The notes under the pieces: model-generated
Databases searched by the model: none
Told to the model about the DNA's origin: nothing
Seen by the model: only the letters and a program-made list of their open reading frames with translations
Assembly (NCBI GenBank): GCA_907163075.1
Contig: CAJQTY010000001.1
Span: 744,001-808,000 of the forward strand
Length of the DNA stretch: 64,000 nucleotides
Direction: 5' to 3'
Source of the DNA: an uncultured Rhodocyclaceae bacterium
GTDB taxonomy: Bacteria; Pseudomonadota; Gammaproteobacteria; Burkholderiales; Rhodocyclaceae
Translations under genes and position numbers: made by a program
In this document: piece after piece, positions 1 to 8,514 of the stretch
Layout: the number at the start of each line of letters is the position of its first letter
Numbering within the stretch: position 1 is the first letter of the stretch

Positions 1-539
1 TGCAGCACCTGTCGGTCGGCGATGCCGTCGTCGTCAGCCGCAAGCCGACCGGTACGCTGGTGCTGCGCGACCTGAAGCCGGGGAAGAATCTCTACATGCT
101 GGCCACCGGCACGGGCCTGGCGCCCTTTATCAGCCTGATCCAGGACCCGGAAAGCTATGAGCGCTTCGACAAGGTGGTGCTGGTGCACGGCGTGCGCACG
201 GTGAGCGAACTGGCGTATCGCGACTTCATCACGCGCGAACTCCCGAACCACGAGTACTTTGCCGACCTGGTGCGCGACAAGCTGGTCTATTACCCGACCG
301 TTACCCGCGAGCCGTTCCCGAACCGGGGCCGGATCACTCACCTGGTCGACAGCGGCAAGCTGTTTGCCGATATCGGCCTGCCCGAGTTCGACCCGGCGCA
401 CGACCGCGTCATGATCTGCGGCAGCCCGGCGATGATCAAGGATTGCTGCACGCTGCTCGATCGGCGCGGCTTCAAAATCTCGCCGCACATCGGGGCAATG
501 GGCGATTACGTCATCGAACGCGCTTTCGTCGAGAAGTAG
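1..539 (+). CDS. fpr: Ferredoxin-NADP+ reductase, C-terminal part (5' end outside window)
   Basis: The reading frame is open from base 3, so the gene starts before the window; about 178 residues are visible. It shows the end of the FAD domain, then the NADP-binding domain with the motif YMLATGTGLAPF and, later, VMICGSPAMI. It ends in YVIERAFVEK, the aromatic C-terminus typical of bacterial Fpr proteins, whose tyrosine-containing tail packs on the flavin. The enzyme moves electrons between NADPH and ferredoxin or flavodoxin in the cytoplasm. A rho-independent terminator follows directly. The methionine at base 60 is internal and not the true start. Confidence 0.9.
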   Translation, partial: QHLSVGDAVVVSRKPTGTLVLRDLKPGKNLYMLATGTGLAPFISLIQDPESYERFDKVVLVHGVRTVSELAYRDFITRELPNHEYFADLVRDKLVYYPTVTREPFPNRGRITHLVDSGKLFADIGLPEFDPAHDRVMICGSPAMIKDCCTLLDRRGFKISPHIGAMGDYVIERAFVEK

Positions 540-562
540 TCCGGTTAGAATGGCGGCACTTG

Positions 563-602
563 AAACGGGTTTTGCCTGACATCAGGTATAACCCGTTTTT
601 TT
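563..602 (+). terminator. Rho-independent terminator after the ferredoxin reductase
   Basis: An 8-bp stem (AACGGGTT paired with AACCCGTT) encloses a loop that itself contains the inverted pair CCTGA/TCAGG, and the second arm runs into a tract of seven T. It lies 24 bp after the fpr stop codon and just before the lipoyl-domain gene. Confidence 0.75.
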
Positions 603-620
603 CCGGAGCCATCGCCGCCC

Positions 621-896
621 ATGGGCAGGATCATCGAAGTTCGCCTCCCGAAATACCCCGAATGCTGGGAATCCTGCGGCAATTGCGCCAGCGGCGCGGT
701 GCTCGTCGATGATGTACTGGTGCTGCCAGGTGACAGCGTCGAACGCGACGACACGCTGATCGTGCTGGAAACCGGCAAGGTCGCCGTCGACATCCCGGCG
801 CCGGAATCGGGAACCGTCGTCGAGTTGTTCGTTGCCGCGGGCGACCCGGTTCTCGAACGCCAGGTCATCATGACAATTGAACTGCGCGAGGGCTGA
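621..896 (+). CDS. Free-standing biotin/lipoyl-domain protein
   Basis: This 91-residue protein is a single biotinyl/lipoyl attachment domain. The segment LIVLETGKVAVDIPAP places the probable modified lysine at residue 53, and the following PESGTVVEL strand completes the hammerhead fold. In 2-oxoacid dehydrogenases this domain is fused to an E2 core, but here nothing else is attached. An unusual N-terminal cysteine cluster (C15, C19, C22 in a CxxxCxxC arrangement) precedes the domain. It sits 52 bp upstream of a GcvR-like regulator, which could hint at a lipoyl/glycine-related role, but the carrier's partner enzyme is unknown. The fold assignment is firm; the function is open. Confidence 0.8.
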   Translation: MGRIIEVRLPKYPECWESCGNCASGAVLVDDVLVLPGDSVERDDTLIVLETGKVAVDIPAPESGTVVELFVAAGDPVLERQVIMTIELREG

Positions 897-948
897 TCGC
901 GACAGTTTCCGAGTGTAAAATGGCGCATTACCCTGCCAGGAGCGCCCC

Positions 949-1485
949 ATGAGCATCACGCACAATGCTTCACTCGTTCTGACCGTCATCGGCGATGACA
1001 AACCGGGCCTCGTTGAACGACTGGCCACCGCCATCAGTCAGCACCAGGGCAATTGGCTGGAGTCGTCGATGTCGCACCTTTCGGGCAAATTCGCCGGCAT
1101 CGTGTGCGTCAGTGTTCCCGAGTCCGAACTGGCCGCGCTAAGCGCCACGCTCGCCGCACTGCCCGGCCTGCGCGTCACGTCCGAGGCGTCAGCCGCCGTC
1201 GAATCGAAGGCCGGCAGCCGGCGCCTGAAGCTCTCGCTGGTCGGCCACGACCGTATCGGCATCGTGCGCGAGGTCTCGCAGGTGCTCGCCCGCCATGCGA
1301 TCAACGTCGAGGACCTGAGCACGCACACCGCCAGCGCGCCGATGTCGGCCGAGATCCTTTTCCATGCCACGGCCGAGTTGACCGCCTCGCCGACACTCGA
1401 CGCGCGCGCGCTGACGTCAGACCTGGAGCAGATATCGAACGACCTAATGGTCGACATCACCCTGGACGAAACCATCCGCACCTGA
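949..1485 (+). CDS. gcvR: GcvR-like glycine cleavage regulator with two ACT domains
   Basis: The 178-residue protein has two tandem ACT domains, at about residues 8-80 (LVLTVIGDDKPGLVERLA) and 92-175 (KLSLVGHDRIGIVREVSQVL), the organisation of GcvR/ACT_6 proteins. In enterobacteria GcvR binds glycine and antagonises the activator GcvA of the glycine cleavage operon. There is no gcvA or gcvTHP in the window, so whether this protein does the same is inferred from family membership. A ribosome-binding site (CCAGGAG) lies 8 bp before the ATG. The upstream neighbour is a lipoyl-domain protein. Confidence 0.75.
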   Translation: MSITHNASLVLTVIGDDKPGLVERLATAISQHQGNWLESSMSHLSGKFAGIVCVSVPESELAALSATLAALPGLRVTSEASAAVESKAGSRRLKLSLVGHDRIGIVREVSQVLARHAINVEDLSTHTASAPMSAEILFHATAELTASPTLDARALTSDLEQISNDLMVDITLDETIRT

Positions 1486-1530
1486 CGCGATGCATCCGCA
1501 TTCACGTCGCCAAGGCCCGGCGCATTCCCG

Positions 1531-3039
1531 ATGAAGCGCTTCCGCTCGATCAATGACAGGGCGAAGCTGATGGTCGTCCTCTGTCTGCTGCTCGGCGCCG
1601 GATTCCTGGCGACGACACTGGTCAGTTACTATGTTTCGCGCAACGTCCTGCGTCAATCGATCATCACCACCGAACTGCCGCTGACGTCGGATAACGTCTA
1701 TTCCGAAATCCAGAAGGACCTGATCCGGCCGATCCTGATCTCCTCGATGATGGCGCACGACACCTTCCTGCGCGACTGGGCGCTCGCCGGCGAAGGCGAC
1801 GTCGACCAGATGACGCGCTACCTCAAGGAAATCGCGTCGCGCTACGGCACCGTGACGAGTTTTTTCGTTTCGGAGCATAGCCGGGCCTACTATTCGGTCA
1901 ACGGCATCGTCAAGTCGGTGCGCGAGGACGTGGCGCGCGACGCCTGGTACTTCCGTGTGCGCGACATGAACGAACCCTACGAGATCAACGTCGACCCGGA
2001 TATCGTCAACCGCGATGTGCTGACCATCTTCATCAACAACAAGGTCTTCGATTACCGTCAGCAATTCATCGGCGCCACCGGCGTCGGCCTCACCGTCGAT
2101 ACGGTGAACAGCATGATCGACGACTACCAGCAGCGTTATGACCGAACCATCTACCTGGTCGACACCGGTGGGAAAATTGCGCTTTCCGGGAAAGGCGTGA
2201 AGGCTCCCGACGGCACCATGCGTACGGCCCGCTCGAGCATTCACGACATCGATGGACTGCGCGAGCAGGCGCGGAGCATTCTGGAGGCCGGCCACGGCTC
2301 CTTTGAATACATCGAGGACGGGCGGCGCCATTTTCTCAATGTGCGCTTCATCCCCGAACTCAAGTGGCATCTTTTCGTCATCACGCGGGAAGGAAAGGCG
2401 CTGGACGACATTCAGCAGACGCTTTACCTCAACCTGCTGCTGTGTTTTGTCATTACCGCGGTCGTGCTGCTGATCGTCCATCTGACGATCAGGAACTACC
2501 ATCAGCGGCTGGAAACCATGGCCACCACCGACAGCCTGACCGGGCTCGCCAACCGGCATGCCCTCGATCTCCTGCTTGACCAGCAAACCCGCGATGTGGC
2601 GCGCAACAATCGCCCATTGTCGGCGATCATGCTCGACATCGACCATTTCAAGCGTCTCAACGACAGCCGCGGACACCTGGCCGGCGACGAGGTTTTGCGC
2701 GGCGTCGCGGCAACACTCAGGGACAATCTGCGCGCCACGGACATAGCCTGCCGGTGGGGTGGCGAAGAGTTTCTGCTGATCCTGCCGAACACCGACCTGG
2801 CCTCGGCGACGCTGGTGGCCTGCAACTTGCGCGAGAGTTTCGAGACGGCCCGCTACAGATTCAATGAGCGCTCGCTTTCCATCACGGTCAGTTCCGGGGT
2901 TGCCGCCTATCGGACGAACGAGTCGCGCGAGAGTCTTATCGCGCGTGCCGACGCCCTGCTCTACCAGGCCAAGAGCGATGGCCGCAACCGGGTGTGCAGC
3001 GAGGCCGACGACAAGGACAAGGGGCGGCGGCGCCGCTAG
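1531..3039 (+). CDS. Membrane dCache-sensor diguanylate cyclase (GGDEF)
   Basis: The 502-residue protein has a transmembrane helix at about residues 13-35, a long periplasmic double-Cache-type sensor region (about 40-290), a second transmembrane helix (about 298-318) and a C-terminal GGDEF domain (about 330-490). The active-site signature is GGEEF at about residues 410-414. An inhibitory-site motif RATD lies exactly five residues before it, so product inhibition by c-di-GMP is likely. It should make c-di-GMP from two GTP at the inner membrane in response to an unknown periplasmic ligand. The C-terminus ends in a basic, low-complexity tail (KDKGRRRR). Confidence 0.9.
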   Translation: MKRFRSINDRAKLMVVLCLLLGAGFLATTLVSYYVSRNVLRQSIITTELPLTSDNVYSEIQKDLIRPILISSMMAHDTFLRDWALAGEGDVDQMTRYLKEIASRYGTVTSFFVSEHSRAYYSVNGIVKSVREDVARDAWYFRVRDMNEPYEINVDPDIVNRDVLTIFINNKVFDYRQQFIGATGVGLTVDTVNSMIDDYQQRYDRTIYLVDTGGKIALSGKGVKAPDGTMRTARSSIHDIDGLREQARSILEAGHGSFEYIEDGRRHFLNVRFIPELKWHLFVITREGKALDDIQQTLYLNLLLCFVITAVVLLIVHLTIRNYHQRLETMATTDSLTGLANRHALDLLLDQQTRDVARNNRPLSAIMLDIDHFKRLNDSRGHLAGDEVLRGVAATLRDNLRATDIACRWGGEEFLLILPNTDLASATLVACNLRESFETARYRFNERSLSITVSSGVAAYRTNESRESLIARADALLYQAKSDGRNRVCSEADDKDKGRRRR

Positions 3040-3392
3040 CCTGAAGTTCGTGCCTCAAAAGGGCGAATTTTCCTTGCTGTTCAAGCGATGGCCTGAAAGC
3101 CGAGTACCGCGTTCTGACTACACGGCAATCAGTCGCAAGAGTTGGAGGGCGTGTTGTTGTTTTGCCGTGGGCGTTGTCAGCAAATCGAAGGTTGGTGCGA
3201 TTTCAGTGCTCTGCGGAAAGCGGCAGGTGTTGCGCACGATGGTTGCACGCTCCGCCATCAAGGTGGTAAAGCTGTGCGCTGGCGAGTGATCGTCGAGGAC
3301 TTGGCGAGCGACCTTGTGCAAAGCGCGTTCGGAGCGAAGAGCGGGCGCTACCGGATCACGAGTCGCCTTGGCCGCCTGATCCGGATCGGCAA
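3040..3392. other. Gap between the GGDEF gene and rimO, with a possible transposase scrap
   Basis: No intact gene is supported. A minus-strand open frame at 3118-3321 has a C-terminal segment (TIVRNTCR, then PTFDLLTTPTAKQQHAL) that resembles the C-terminal tail of some transposases. It may be a degraded insertion sequence end. This is recognition from memory of the motif only, and the remainder of the gap shows nothing. Confidence 0.3.
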
Positions 3393-4712
3393 CTAGTCTC
3401 TTGCGATCTCCGCGTAAAGGTCGTGCTCATCGGCATCGACCACTCGCACGCGCAGGAAATCGCCCGGCTCGGTATCGAAAAAGTCGTTGATGAAGACCAG
3501 GCCGTCGATTTCGGGCGCATCCGCCGCGGAACGGGCGATAGTGCCTTCGTCATCGACGGCGTCGACCAGGACCTCGATTTCGCGCCCGATCTTCGCGGCG
3601 AGCAGGTCGGCGGAAATGTCTTCCTGGATTTCCATGAGACGGCGGCAACGCTCGTTGCGCACCTCGTCGGGAAGCGCGCCGGGCAGGGCGTTGGCCGTCG
3701 CGCCATCGACCGGCGAGTAGGCAAAGCAGCCGACCCGGTCAAGCCTGGCTTCTTCGATAAAGGCGAGCAGTTCCTCGAACTCGGCGTCGGTTTCGCCCGG
3801 GAAGCCGGCAATGAAGGTGCTGCGGATGGTGATATCCGGGCACACGGCACGCCACGCGCGGATGCGCTCCAGGTTGTTCTCGGCGCTGGCCGGACGCTTC
3901 ATGGCCTTGAGAATGCGCGGGTTGGCATGTTGGAACGGCACGTCGAGATACGGCAGAATCCTGCCTTCGGCCATCAGCGGCAGCAGATCGTCGACGCTCG
4001 GGTAAGGGTAGACGTAATGCAGGCGCACCCAGATACCGAACTCGGCGAGCGCCTCGCACAACTCGCGCAGCCGCGTCTTGACCGGCCGGCCGCCAAAAAA
4101 GCCGGTGCGGTATTTCACATCGACACCGTAGGCGCTGGTGTCCTGCGAAATGACGAGCAGTTCGCGCACACCGGCTTCCGCGAGATTCTTCGCTTCCTGC
4201 AGCACGTCCCCGATCGGCCGGCTGACCAGCGGCCCGCGCAGCGACGGGATGATGCAGAAGGTGCAGCTGTGGTTGCAGCCCTCGGAAATCTTGAGATAGG
4301 CGAAATGCTGCGGCGTCAGCTTGATCCCCTGCGGCGGGACGAGGCTGGTGAACGGATCGTGCGGCTGCGGAAGATGCGCATGCACGTGCTGCAGCACCTC
4401 GTCGGACGCATGCGGTCCGGTGATCGCCAGCACTTGCGGGTGCACCTTGCGGATGACCTCGTCCCTGGCGCCCAGGCAGCCGGTAACGATGACCTTGCCG
4501 TTCTCGGCGAGCGCCTCGCCGATGGCGTCGAGCGACTCCTCAACCGCCGCATCGATGAAGCCGCAGGTGTTGACGACCACCAGGTCGGCGCCTTCATACG
4601 ACGGAGAAATGATGTAGCCCTCGGCACGCAGCTTGGTAAGAATTTGTTCCGAATCGACGAGCGCCTTCGGGCACCCGAGCGATACAAGACCAATACGTTT
4701 CGGCTTAGACAT
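3393..4712 (-). CDS. rimO: Ribosomal protein S12 methylthiotransferase RimO
   Basis: The 439-residue radical-SAM methylthiotransferase has the N-terminal UPF0004 domain with its three cluster cysteines ([23 protein letters not shown]), and the radical SAM motif CNHSCTFC inside [18 protein letters not shown]-terminal TRAM-like domain ends in DLYAEIARD. It methylthiolates the conserved aspartate of ribosomal protein S12 in the cytoplasm. The sequence [14 protein letters not shown] and the [10 protein letters not shown] region are RimO-like rather than MiaB-like. The start was set at the ATG giving [13 protein letters not shown]; the upstream in-frame methionine adds a non-homologous leader. Confidence 0.95.
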   Translation of the reverse strand: MSKPKRIGLVSLGCPKALVDSEQILTKLRAEGYIISPSYEGADLVVVNTCGFIDAAVEESLDAIGEALAENGKVIVTGCLGARDEVIRKVHPQVLAITGPHASDEVLQHVHAHLPQPHDPFTSLVPPQGIKLTPQHFAYLKISEGCNHSCTFCIIPSLRGPLVSRPIGDVLQEAKNLAEAGVRELLVISQDTSAYGVDVKYRTGFFGGRPVKTRLRELCEALAEFGIWVRLHYVYPYPSVDDLLPLMAEGRILPYLDVPFQHANPRILKAMKRPASAENNLERIRAWRAVCPDITIRSTFIAGFPGETDAEFEELLAFIEEARLDRVGCFAYSPVDGATANALPGALPDEVRNERCRRLMEIQEDISADLLAAKIGREIEVLVDAVDDEGTIARSAADAPEIDGLVFINDFFDTEPGDFLRVRVVDADEHDLYAEIARD

Positions 4713-4820
4713 GGCAAACCACGAGAATGAATGAGGCGGAAGTATACCGCCATCTGCGCTGCAACGACCCAACGCTAAATCGGGCTAAGGGCAGTTCGGC
4801 CGGCAACCCGTGCGATAGCG

Positions 4821-4849
4821 TTGAATGCAGTCGTAGCAAGGACTATATT
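4821..4849 (+). promoter_or_regulatory. Sigma70-type promoter of the first small Cys/His protein
   Basis: TTGAAT and TATATT are separated by exactly 17 bp, and the -10 box ends 30 bp before the ATG. The same arrangement recurs before the paralogous gene at 5421, so the two promoters support each other. Confidence 0.6.
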
Positions 4850-4878
4850 GAGTATGTAGCATCGTCAAGGAGACCACC

Positions 4879-5091
4879 ATGAGCTATTTTGACTCCCCGA
4901 TTTCACGCTGCGAAGCAGCGCACACAATGGTGCTCACCGATCAGACACAGGAAAACTGCGCGCATGAGCATGAATGCCCGCCGGGACGTATTTGCCCTCT
5001 GGCCGGGTATTTCGCCAATATACATTTGGCTGAACGCAACCCGCAGAACGACCGGCGCCCAAGCTGGATGTCGCCACTCAGAATTCATTGA
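4879..5091 (+). CDS. Small Cys/His-rich protein, copy 1 of a tandem pair
   Basis: The 70-residue protein begins MSYFDSPISRCEAAH and is clearly paralogous to the gene at 5421. Residues C11, H15, C27, H31, C33 and C39 are shared, giving a pattern CxxxH-x11-CxxxHxC-x5-C that could bind a metal such as zinc or iron. Both have VLTDQT after the first half and a CPPGR/CPRGR turn. After residue 47 the copies diverge and this one has a longer, unrelated tail. AGGAG lies 8 bp before the ATG. No known family is recognised. The position upstream of phaC is suggestive only. Confidence 0.7.
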   Translation: MSYFDSPISRCEAAHTMVLTDQTQENCAHEHECPPGRICPLAGYFANIHLAERNPQNDRRPSWMSPLRIH

Positions 5092-5113
5092 CCCAGCCGT
5101 GTTGCTTGGTCAG

Positions 5114-5149
5114 GCCTTGACCGTCATGCCGAAACGTGGCGGTCAAGGC
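5114..5149. terminator. Hairpin between the two small paralogs
   Basis: A perfect 10-bp inverted repeat (GCCTTGACCG with CGGTCAAGGC) with a 16-nt loop lies 22 bp after the first small gene. There is no clear T tract, so it may be a weak terminator or a transcript-stabilising hairpin. The rest of the 5092-5420 gap holds only the promoter of the second copy. Confidence 0.4.
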
Positions 5150-5362
5150 GGTGGTGCGAGGCGGGCAAGTACGGTTTCCAGTGTGAGAAGCCATAGTCGG
5201 CGCCCGGGGTGAGGGGATTTTTGCGTTTTGGCTCATCCCTTCGCAGAGTTCGCCTACCGGTCTAGGGCGGCGGTCGTTGCTTGCTTCACCGCAGTTGAAT
5301 TACCGCCAGCGCGCGCAAGCTCCGGCGCCATGCGGTTTTTCCGGGCTGCTTCGGTGCCGGGA

Positions 5363-5391
5363 TTGAATGCTCATGTAGTAGGGTCTATAGT
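5363..5391 (+). promoter_or_regulatory. Sigma70-type promoter of the second small Cys/His protein
   Basis: TTGAAT and TATAGT are separated by exactly 17 bp, with the -10 box ending 30 bp before the ATG. Spacer and distance match the promoter at 4821, so the promoter was duplicated along with the gene. Confidence 0.6.
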
Positions 5392-5420
5392 GAGTTGGAG
5401 TCATTCACTAGGAGCAGGAA

Positions 5421-5612
5421 ATGAGCTTTTTTGATTCCCCCATCAGCCGTTGCGAGCCGGCGCATGCGCTGGTATTGACCGATCAAACCAAGGGCGAGTG
5501 CATGATCGAACATGGCTGCCCGCGTGGGCGCCAGTGCCCGCTGGACGGCTGTTTCGCGAGAATTTCGGGCCTGAGTGAAAGCGAAATTCCCAAGAAAGCA
5601 GTCAAGCATTAG
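5421..5612 (+). CDS. Small Cys/His-rich protein, copy 2 of a tandem pair
   Basis: The 63-residue protein begins MSFFDSPISRCEPAH and shares C11, H15, C27, H31, C33 and C39 with copy 1; it has an extra C44 (GCFARISGL). AGGAG precedes the ATG. The conserved cysteines and histidines suggest a small metal-binding or redox-active domain. It is not recognised as a named family. Its own promoter and the intervening hairpin indicate separate transcription from copy 1. It lies 198 bp upstream of phaC. Confidence 0.75.
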   Translation: MSFFDSPISRCEPAHALVLTDQTKGECMIEHGCPRGRQCPLDGCFARISGLSESEIPKKAVKH

Positions 5613-5809
5613 CGCGCTTGCGAGCGCGCCCGGGCAGTTCCCGATTGGCCTTGGGCGCGTGGTGGATGCGGCTCGGCCGGTACCGGCTTGGCGGATTTGG
5701 CGTAAAGCCGTTTTTTCTTCGACTCCAGCTCCTTGCCGCCGCTCCGTGAGAACGTCGGGCAGTATCGAAGCGAGGAATTACGCTTCCAAGTCCAATTGTG
5801 GAGAAAGTC

Positions 5810-7564
5810 ATGAGCCGGAACGGTTCCGCAGAAAAACAGGTTTCGGATATCGACCTGACAGGCTTCAGCACCTATGAGGGGATGATCGCGTCGCTGCAGC
5901 AGGGGCTCGACCCCTTTGGCATGACAACTTCGATTGTCAACGCGCAAACGGCGTGGATGATGCATCCGCAGGAGTTGTCACGGGCGATCAGCGACATGTC
6001 CGGCGAAGTACTGGCCCTCCAGCTGCACCTCATTCGCCGTGCTGTCGGCATGACCGATCCGGATGTGATCAAACCGCACGCCGACGACGCACGCTTTCTC
6101 GACCCGCTGTGGAGCGACGTGCCGACGTGGGACATCATCAAGGAATCCTACCTGGCCTTGACCCACCGCCTTGAAAACATGCTCTTCGATACACCCGGTC
6201 TTTCGGACAAGGAGCGCAGGCGAGCCGCCTTCTGGGTGCGAAAGTGGCTCAACGCGATGGCGCCGACCAATTTCTTTTTCACCAACCCGGTCGCCATCCG
6301 CAAATACATCGAGACGAACGGCGAAAGTCTGAGAAAGGGTTTCGAGTACCTGATGCGTGACATCCGGGCCGGCAATATCAGCATGGTCGAGGACGATGCC
6401 TTCCAGGTCGGGACCGATCTGGCGACAACGCCGGGGCGTGTGGTTTTCCGTAACCGCATGCTTGAGCTGATCCACTACACGCCGACCACCGACAGCGTGC
6501 ACGAAACCCCGATCGTCATCATCACCCCGTGGATCAACAAGTTCTACATCCTTGATTTAACGCCAAAAAAGAGCATGGTCAAGTACCTTACCGACCACGG
6601 CTACAGCGTTTTCATCACCAGCTGGAAGAACCCCGGCGCCGACATGCGCGACGTCAGCTTCGACGATTACCTGTACGACGGCGTCGATCAGGTGATCAAC
6701 CGCGTGCGCGAGCTGTGCCATGTACCAAAGGTGCATCTGACCGGCTACTGCATTGGCGGCACCCTGGTCGCGACCTACGTGGCCTGGGCCAGCCGTCACT
6801 ATGGCGAGGAGAATACCCCGGTGGCGCACTGGACTCTGTTCACGACGCTGACCGATTTTTCCAAGCCAGGCGACATCGACGTTTTCATCGACGAGGGGGC
6901 GATTCGCGCGCTCGAGGAGAAAATGGCGAAAACCGGCTATCTCGACGGCGACGACATGGCCTCCAGCTTCCGCCTGCTGCGTTCGAACAGCCTGATCTGG
7001 CATTACTTCGAGCGCAGCTACCTGTTCGGCGAACCCCTGCCGGCCTTTGACGTGCTGTTCTGGAACATGGACACCACGCGCATGCCGGCGGCCATGCATT
7101 CCTTCTACCTGCGCGAAATGTACCTGCACAACAACCTGATGAAGCGCGACGCGCTGACCATCGCCGGCGAGCCGATCGACCTCGACCGCATCACCCAGCC
7201 GCTCTATGCGGTCAGCGCCGAGGACGATCACATCGTGCCGTGGCGGCAGTCCTACCGCATTCGCAAGTACATCAACATCAAGGCTCCGGTACGTTTCGTG
7301 CTGTCCACCTCGGGCCACATTCTCGGGATCGTCAATCCGGTCGTCAATCCGCCCAAGCGCAACTTCTGGGTCGGCGAACCCGAACGCAACGAGCACTTCG
7401 AACACTGGTTCGGACGTGCCGAGAAAAAGCCGGGATCATGGTGGGAGGACTGGCTGGCCTGGCTTTCGCCGCAGTGCGGCCCGATGGTCGCAGCGCCAGA
7501 TTGCAAGGCGGATGGCTATCCCAATCTCGGCCCGGCACCAGGAACCTACGTCTTCGAAAAGTAG
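5810..7564 (+). CDS. phaC: Class I poly(3-hydroxyalkanoate) synthase PhaC
   Basis: The 584-residue enzyme has the N-terminal PhaC domain and an alpha/beta-hydrolase catalytic domain with the lipase-like box GYCIGG, where the catalytic cysteine is residue 314. The catalytic aspartate lies in SAEDDHIVPW (about 472) and the histidine in TSGHILGIVNP (about 503). Length and motifs match class I synthases of the Cupriavidus necator type, which polymerise short-chain 3-hydroxyacyl-CoA at granule surfaces. The start is the ATG at 5810, with GGAG 6 bp before it; the in-frame GTG upstream is less likely. No phaA, phaB or phasin gene is adjacent. Confidence 0.95.
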   Translation: MSRNGSAEKQVSDIDLTGFSTYEGMIASLQQGLDPFGMTTSIVNAQTAWMMHPQELSRAISDMSGEVLALQLHLIRRAVGMTDPDVIKPHADDARFLDPLWSDVPTWDIIKESYLALTHRLENMLFDTPGLSDKERRRAAFWVRKWLNAMAPTNFFFTNPVAIRKYIETNGESLRKGFEYLMRDIRAGNISMVEDDAFQVGTDLATTPGRVVFRNRMLELIHYTPTTDSVHETPIVIITPWINKFYILDLTPKKSMVKYLTDHGYSVFITSWKNPGADMRDVSFDDYLYDGVDQVINRVRELCHVPKVHLTGYCIGGTLVATYVAWASRHYGEENTPVAHWTLFTTLTDFSKPGDIDVFIDEGAIRALEEKMAKTGYLDGDDMASSFRLLRSNSLIWHYFERSYLFGEPLPAFDVLFWNMDTTRMPAAMHSFYLREMYLHNNLMKRDALTIAGEPIDLDRITQPLYAVSAEDDHIVPWRQSYRIRKYINIKAPVRFVLSTSGHILGIVNPVVNPPKRNFWVGEPERNEHFEHWFGRAEKKPGSWWEDWLAWLSPQCGPMVAAPDCKADGYPNLGPAPGTYVFEK

Positions 7565-7677
7565 TGTTCTAGCGGTCGTCTATCGGCTTTGTCTGCAAAC
7601 CACTTCGCTCCGGCCCGCGCCGCAATGACGCGGCGCCAAGCGACCGACCCACGGCCATTCCAGCAAGCCGTAGCGCC

Positions 7678-7771
7678 GTAGGTCGGAAAAGCGCAGCGCC
7701 TTCCGACACCGCGCGCGCGGCACACCTCCACCGCCGAACGTCGGAAGGCTCCTTCGGCTTGTCCGACCTAC
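7678..7771. repeat. Dispersed palindromic repeat (GTAGGTCGGAAAAGCGCAGCG family), copy 1
   Basis: The element begins GTAGGTCGGAAAAGCGCAGCG and ends with the inverted CTTGTCCGACCTAC, so the two ends pair. Related copies lie at 33386-33473 and 46668-46753. It occupies part of the 418-bp gap between phaC and the EamA gene; the remainder of that gap shows no gene. Confidence 0.75.
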
Positions 7772-7982
7772 GGCCGAGCTTGCAAGTGCATGTCATAACT
7801 CGTTGTCTGTAAGCAGCTTTTTTCAGGGTTTACGACATTTGTGTATGCGACAGCCCCGGCGCCTCGGCTTTGCCTGCCGCGGCGTAGTTTGTTAAGGTGT
7901 CGCCTGGATTCTGCTATGGGGGCAAGGTGAGAACCATTGGCTTGATCGGCGGCGCGAGCCGGAAACCGACGATGCAAGAGTC

Positions 7983-8417
7983 ATGACGACGGCGGCTCCC
8001 TGGTTCTACTGGGCGCTTCTCTCGGCGGTGTTTGCCGCCCTGACCGCCATCTTTGCCAAGATCGGCATCCAGGGCGTCGATTCGGACCTGGCGACGCTGG
8101 TGCGTACCGCGATCATCATCGTCGTGCTCAGCGCCTTCGTCTGGGTTAACGGAAAGTGGAGCAACCCGCTTGCGCTGCCCGCGCGAACCTGGCTCTTTCT
8201 CGGCCTCTCCGGCCTGGCCACGGGCGCGTCCTGGGTCTGCTACTTTCGCGCGCTGCAGATCGGCGAAGCATCGAAAGTGGCGCCGGTCGACAAGCTGAGC
8301 CTGGTCCTGGTCGCCGTCTTCGCCTTTGCCTTTCTCGGCGAACGCCCGTCACTGCGCGAGTGGACGGGCATCGCCATGGTCGCCGGCGGCGTGCTGATGC
8401 TGGCGCTCAAGCGCTGA
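7983..8417 (+). CDS. Single-domain EamA/DMT-family membrane transporter
   Basis: The 144-residue protein is a single EamA domain with about five hydrophobic helices. It starts WFYWALLSAVFAALTAIFAKIG and ends in the typical AMVAGGVLMLALKR. The usual DMT exporter has two such domains in about 300 residues, so this is a half-size member that would need to dimerise. The substrate is unknown. It is followed by an NSS-family transporter 97 bp downstream but no shared function is evident. Confidence 0.85.
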   Translation: MTTAAPWFYWALLSAVFAALTAIFAKIGIQGVDSDLATLVRTAIIIVVLSAFVWVNGKWSNPLALPARTWLFLGLSGLATGASWVCYFRALQIGEASKVAPVDKLSLVLVAVFAFAFLGERPSLREWTGIAMVAGGVLMLALKR

Positions 8418-8514
8418 AACCGGCGCCGGAGCGATCAGTCAAGCCATCAAATCCCGGCGGCCCCACCCTTTGAAATTCAACCCGCATTCACACGCCTGAC
8501 CACCCGGAGAAATA

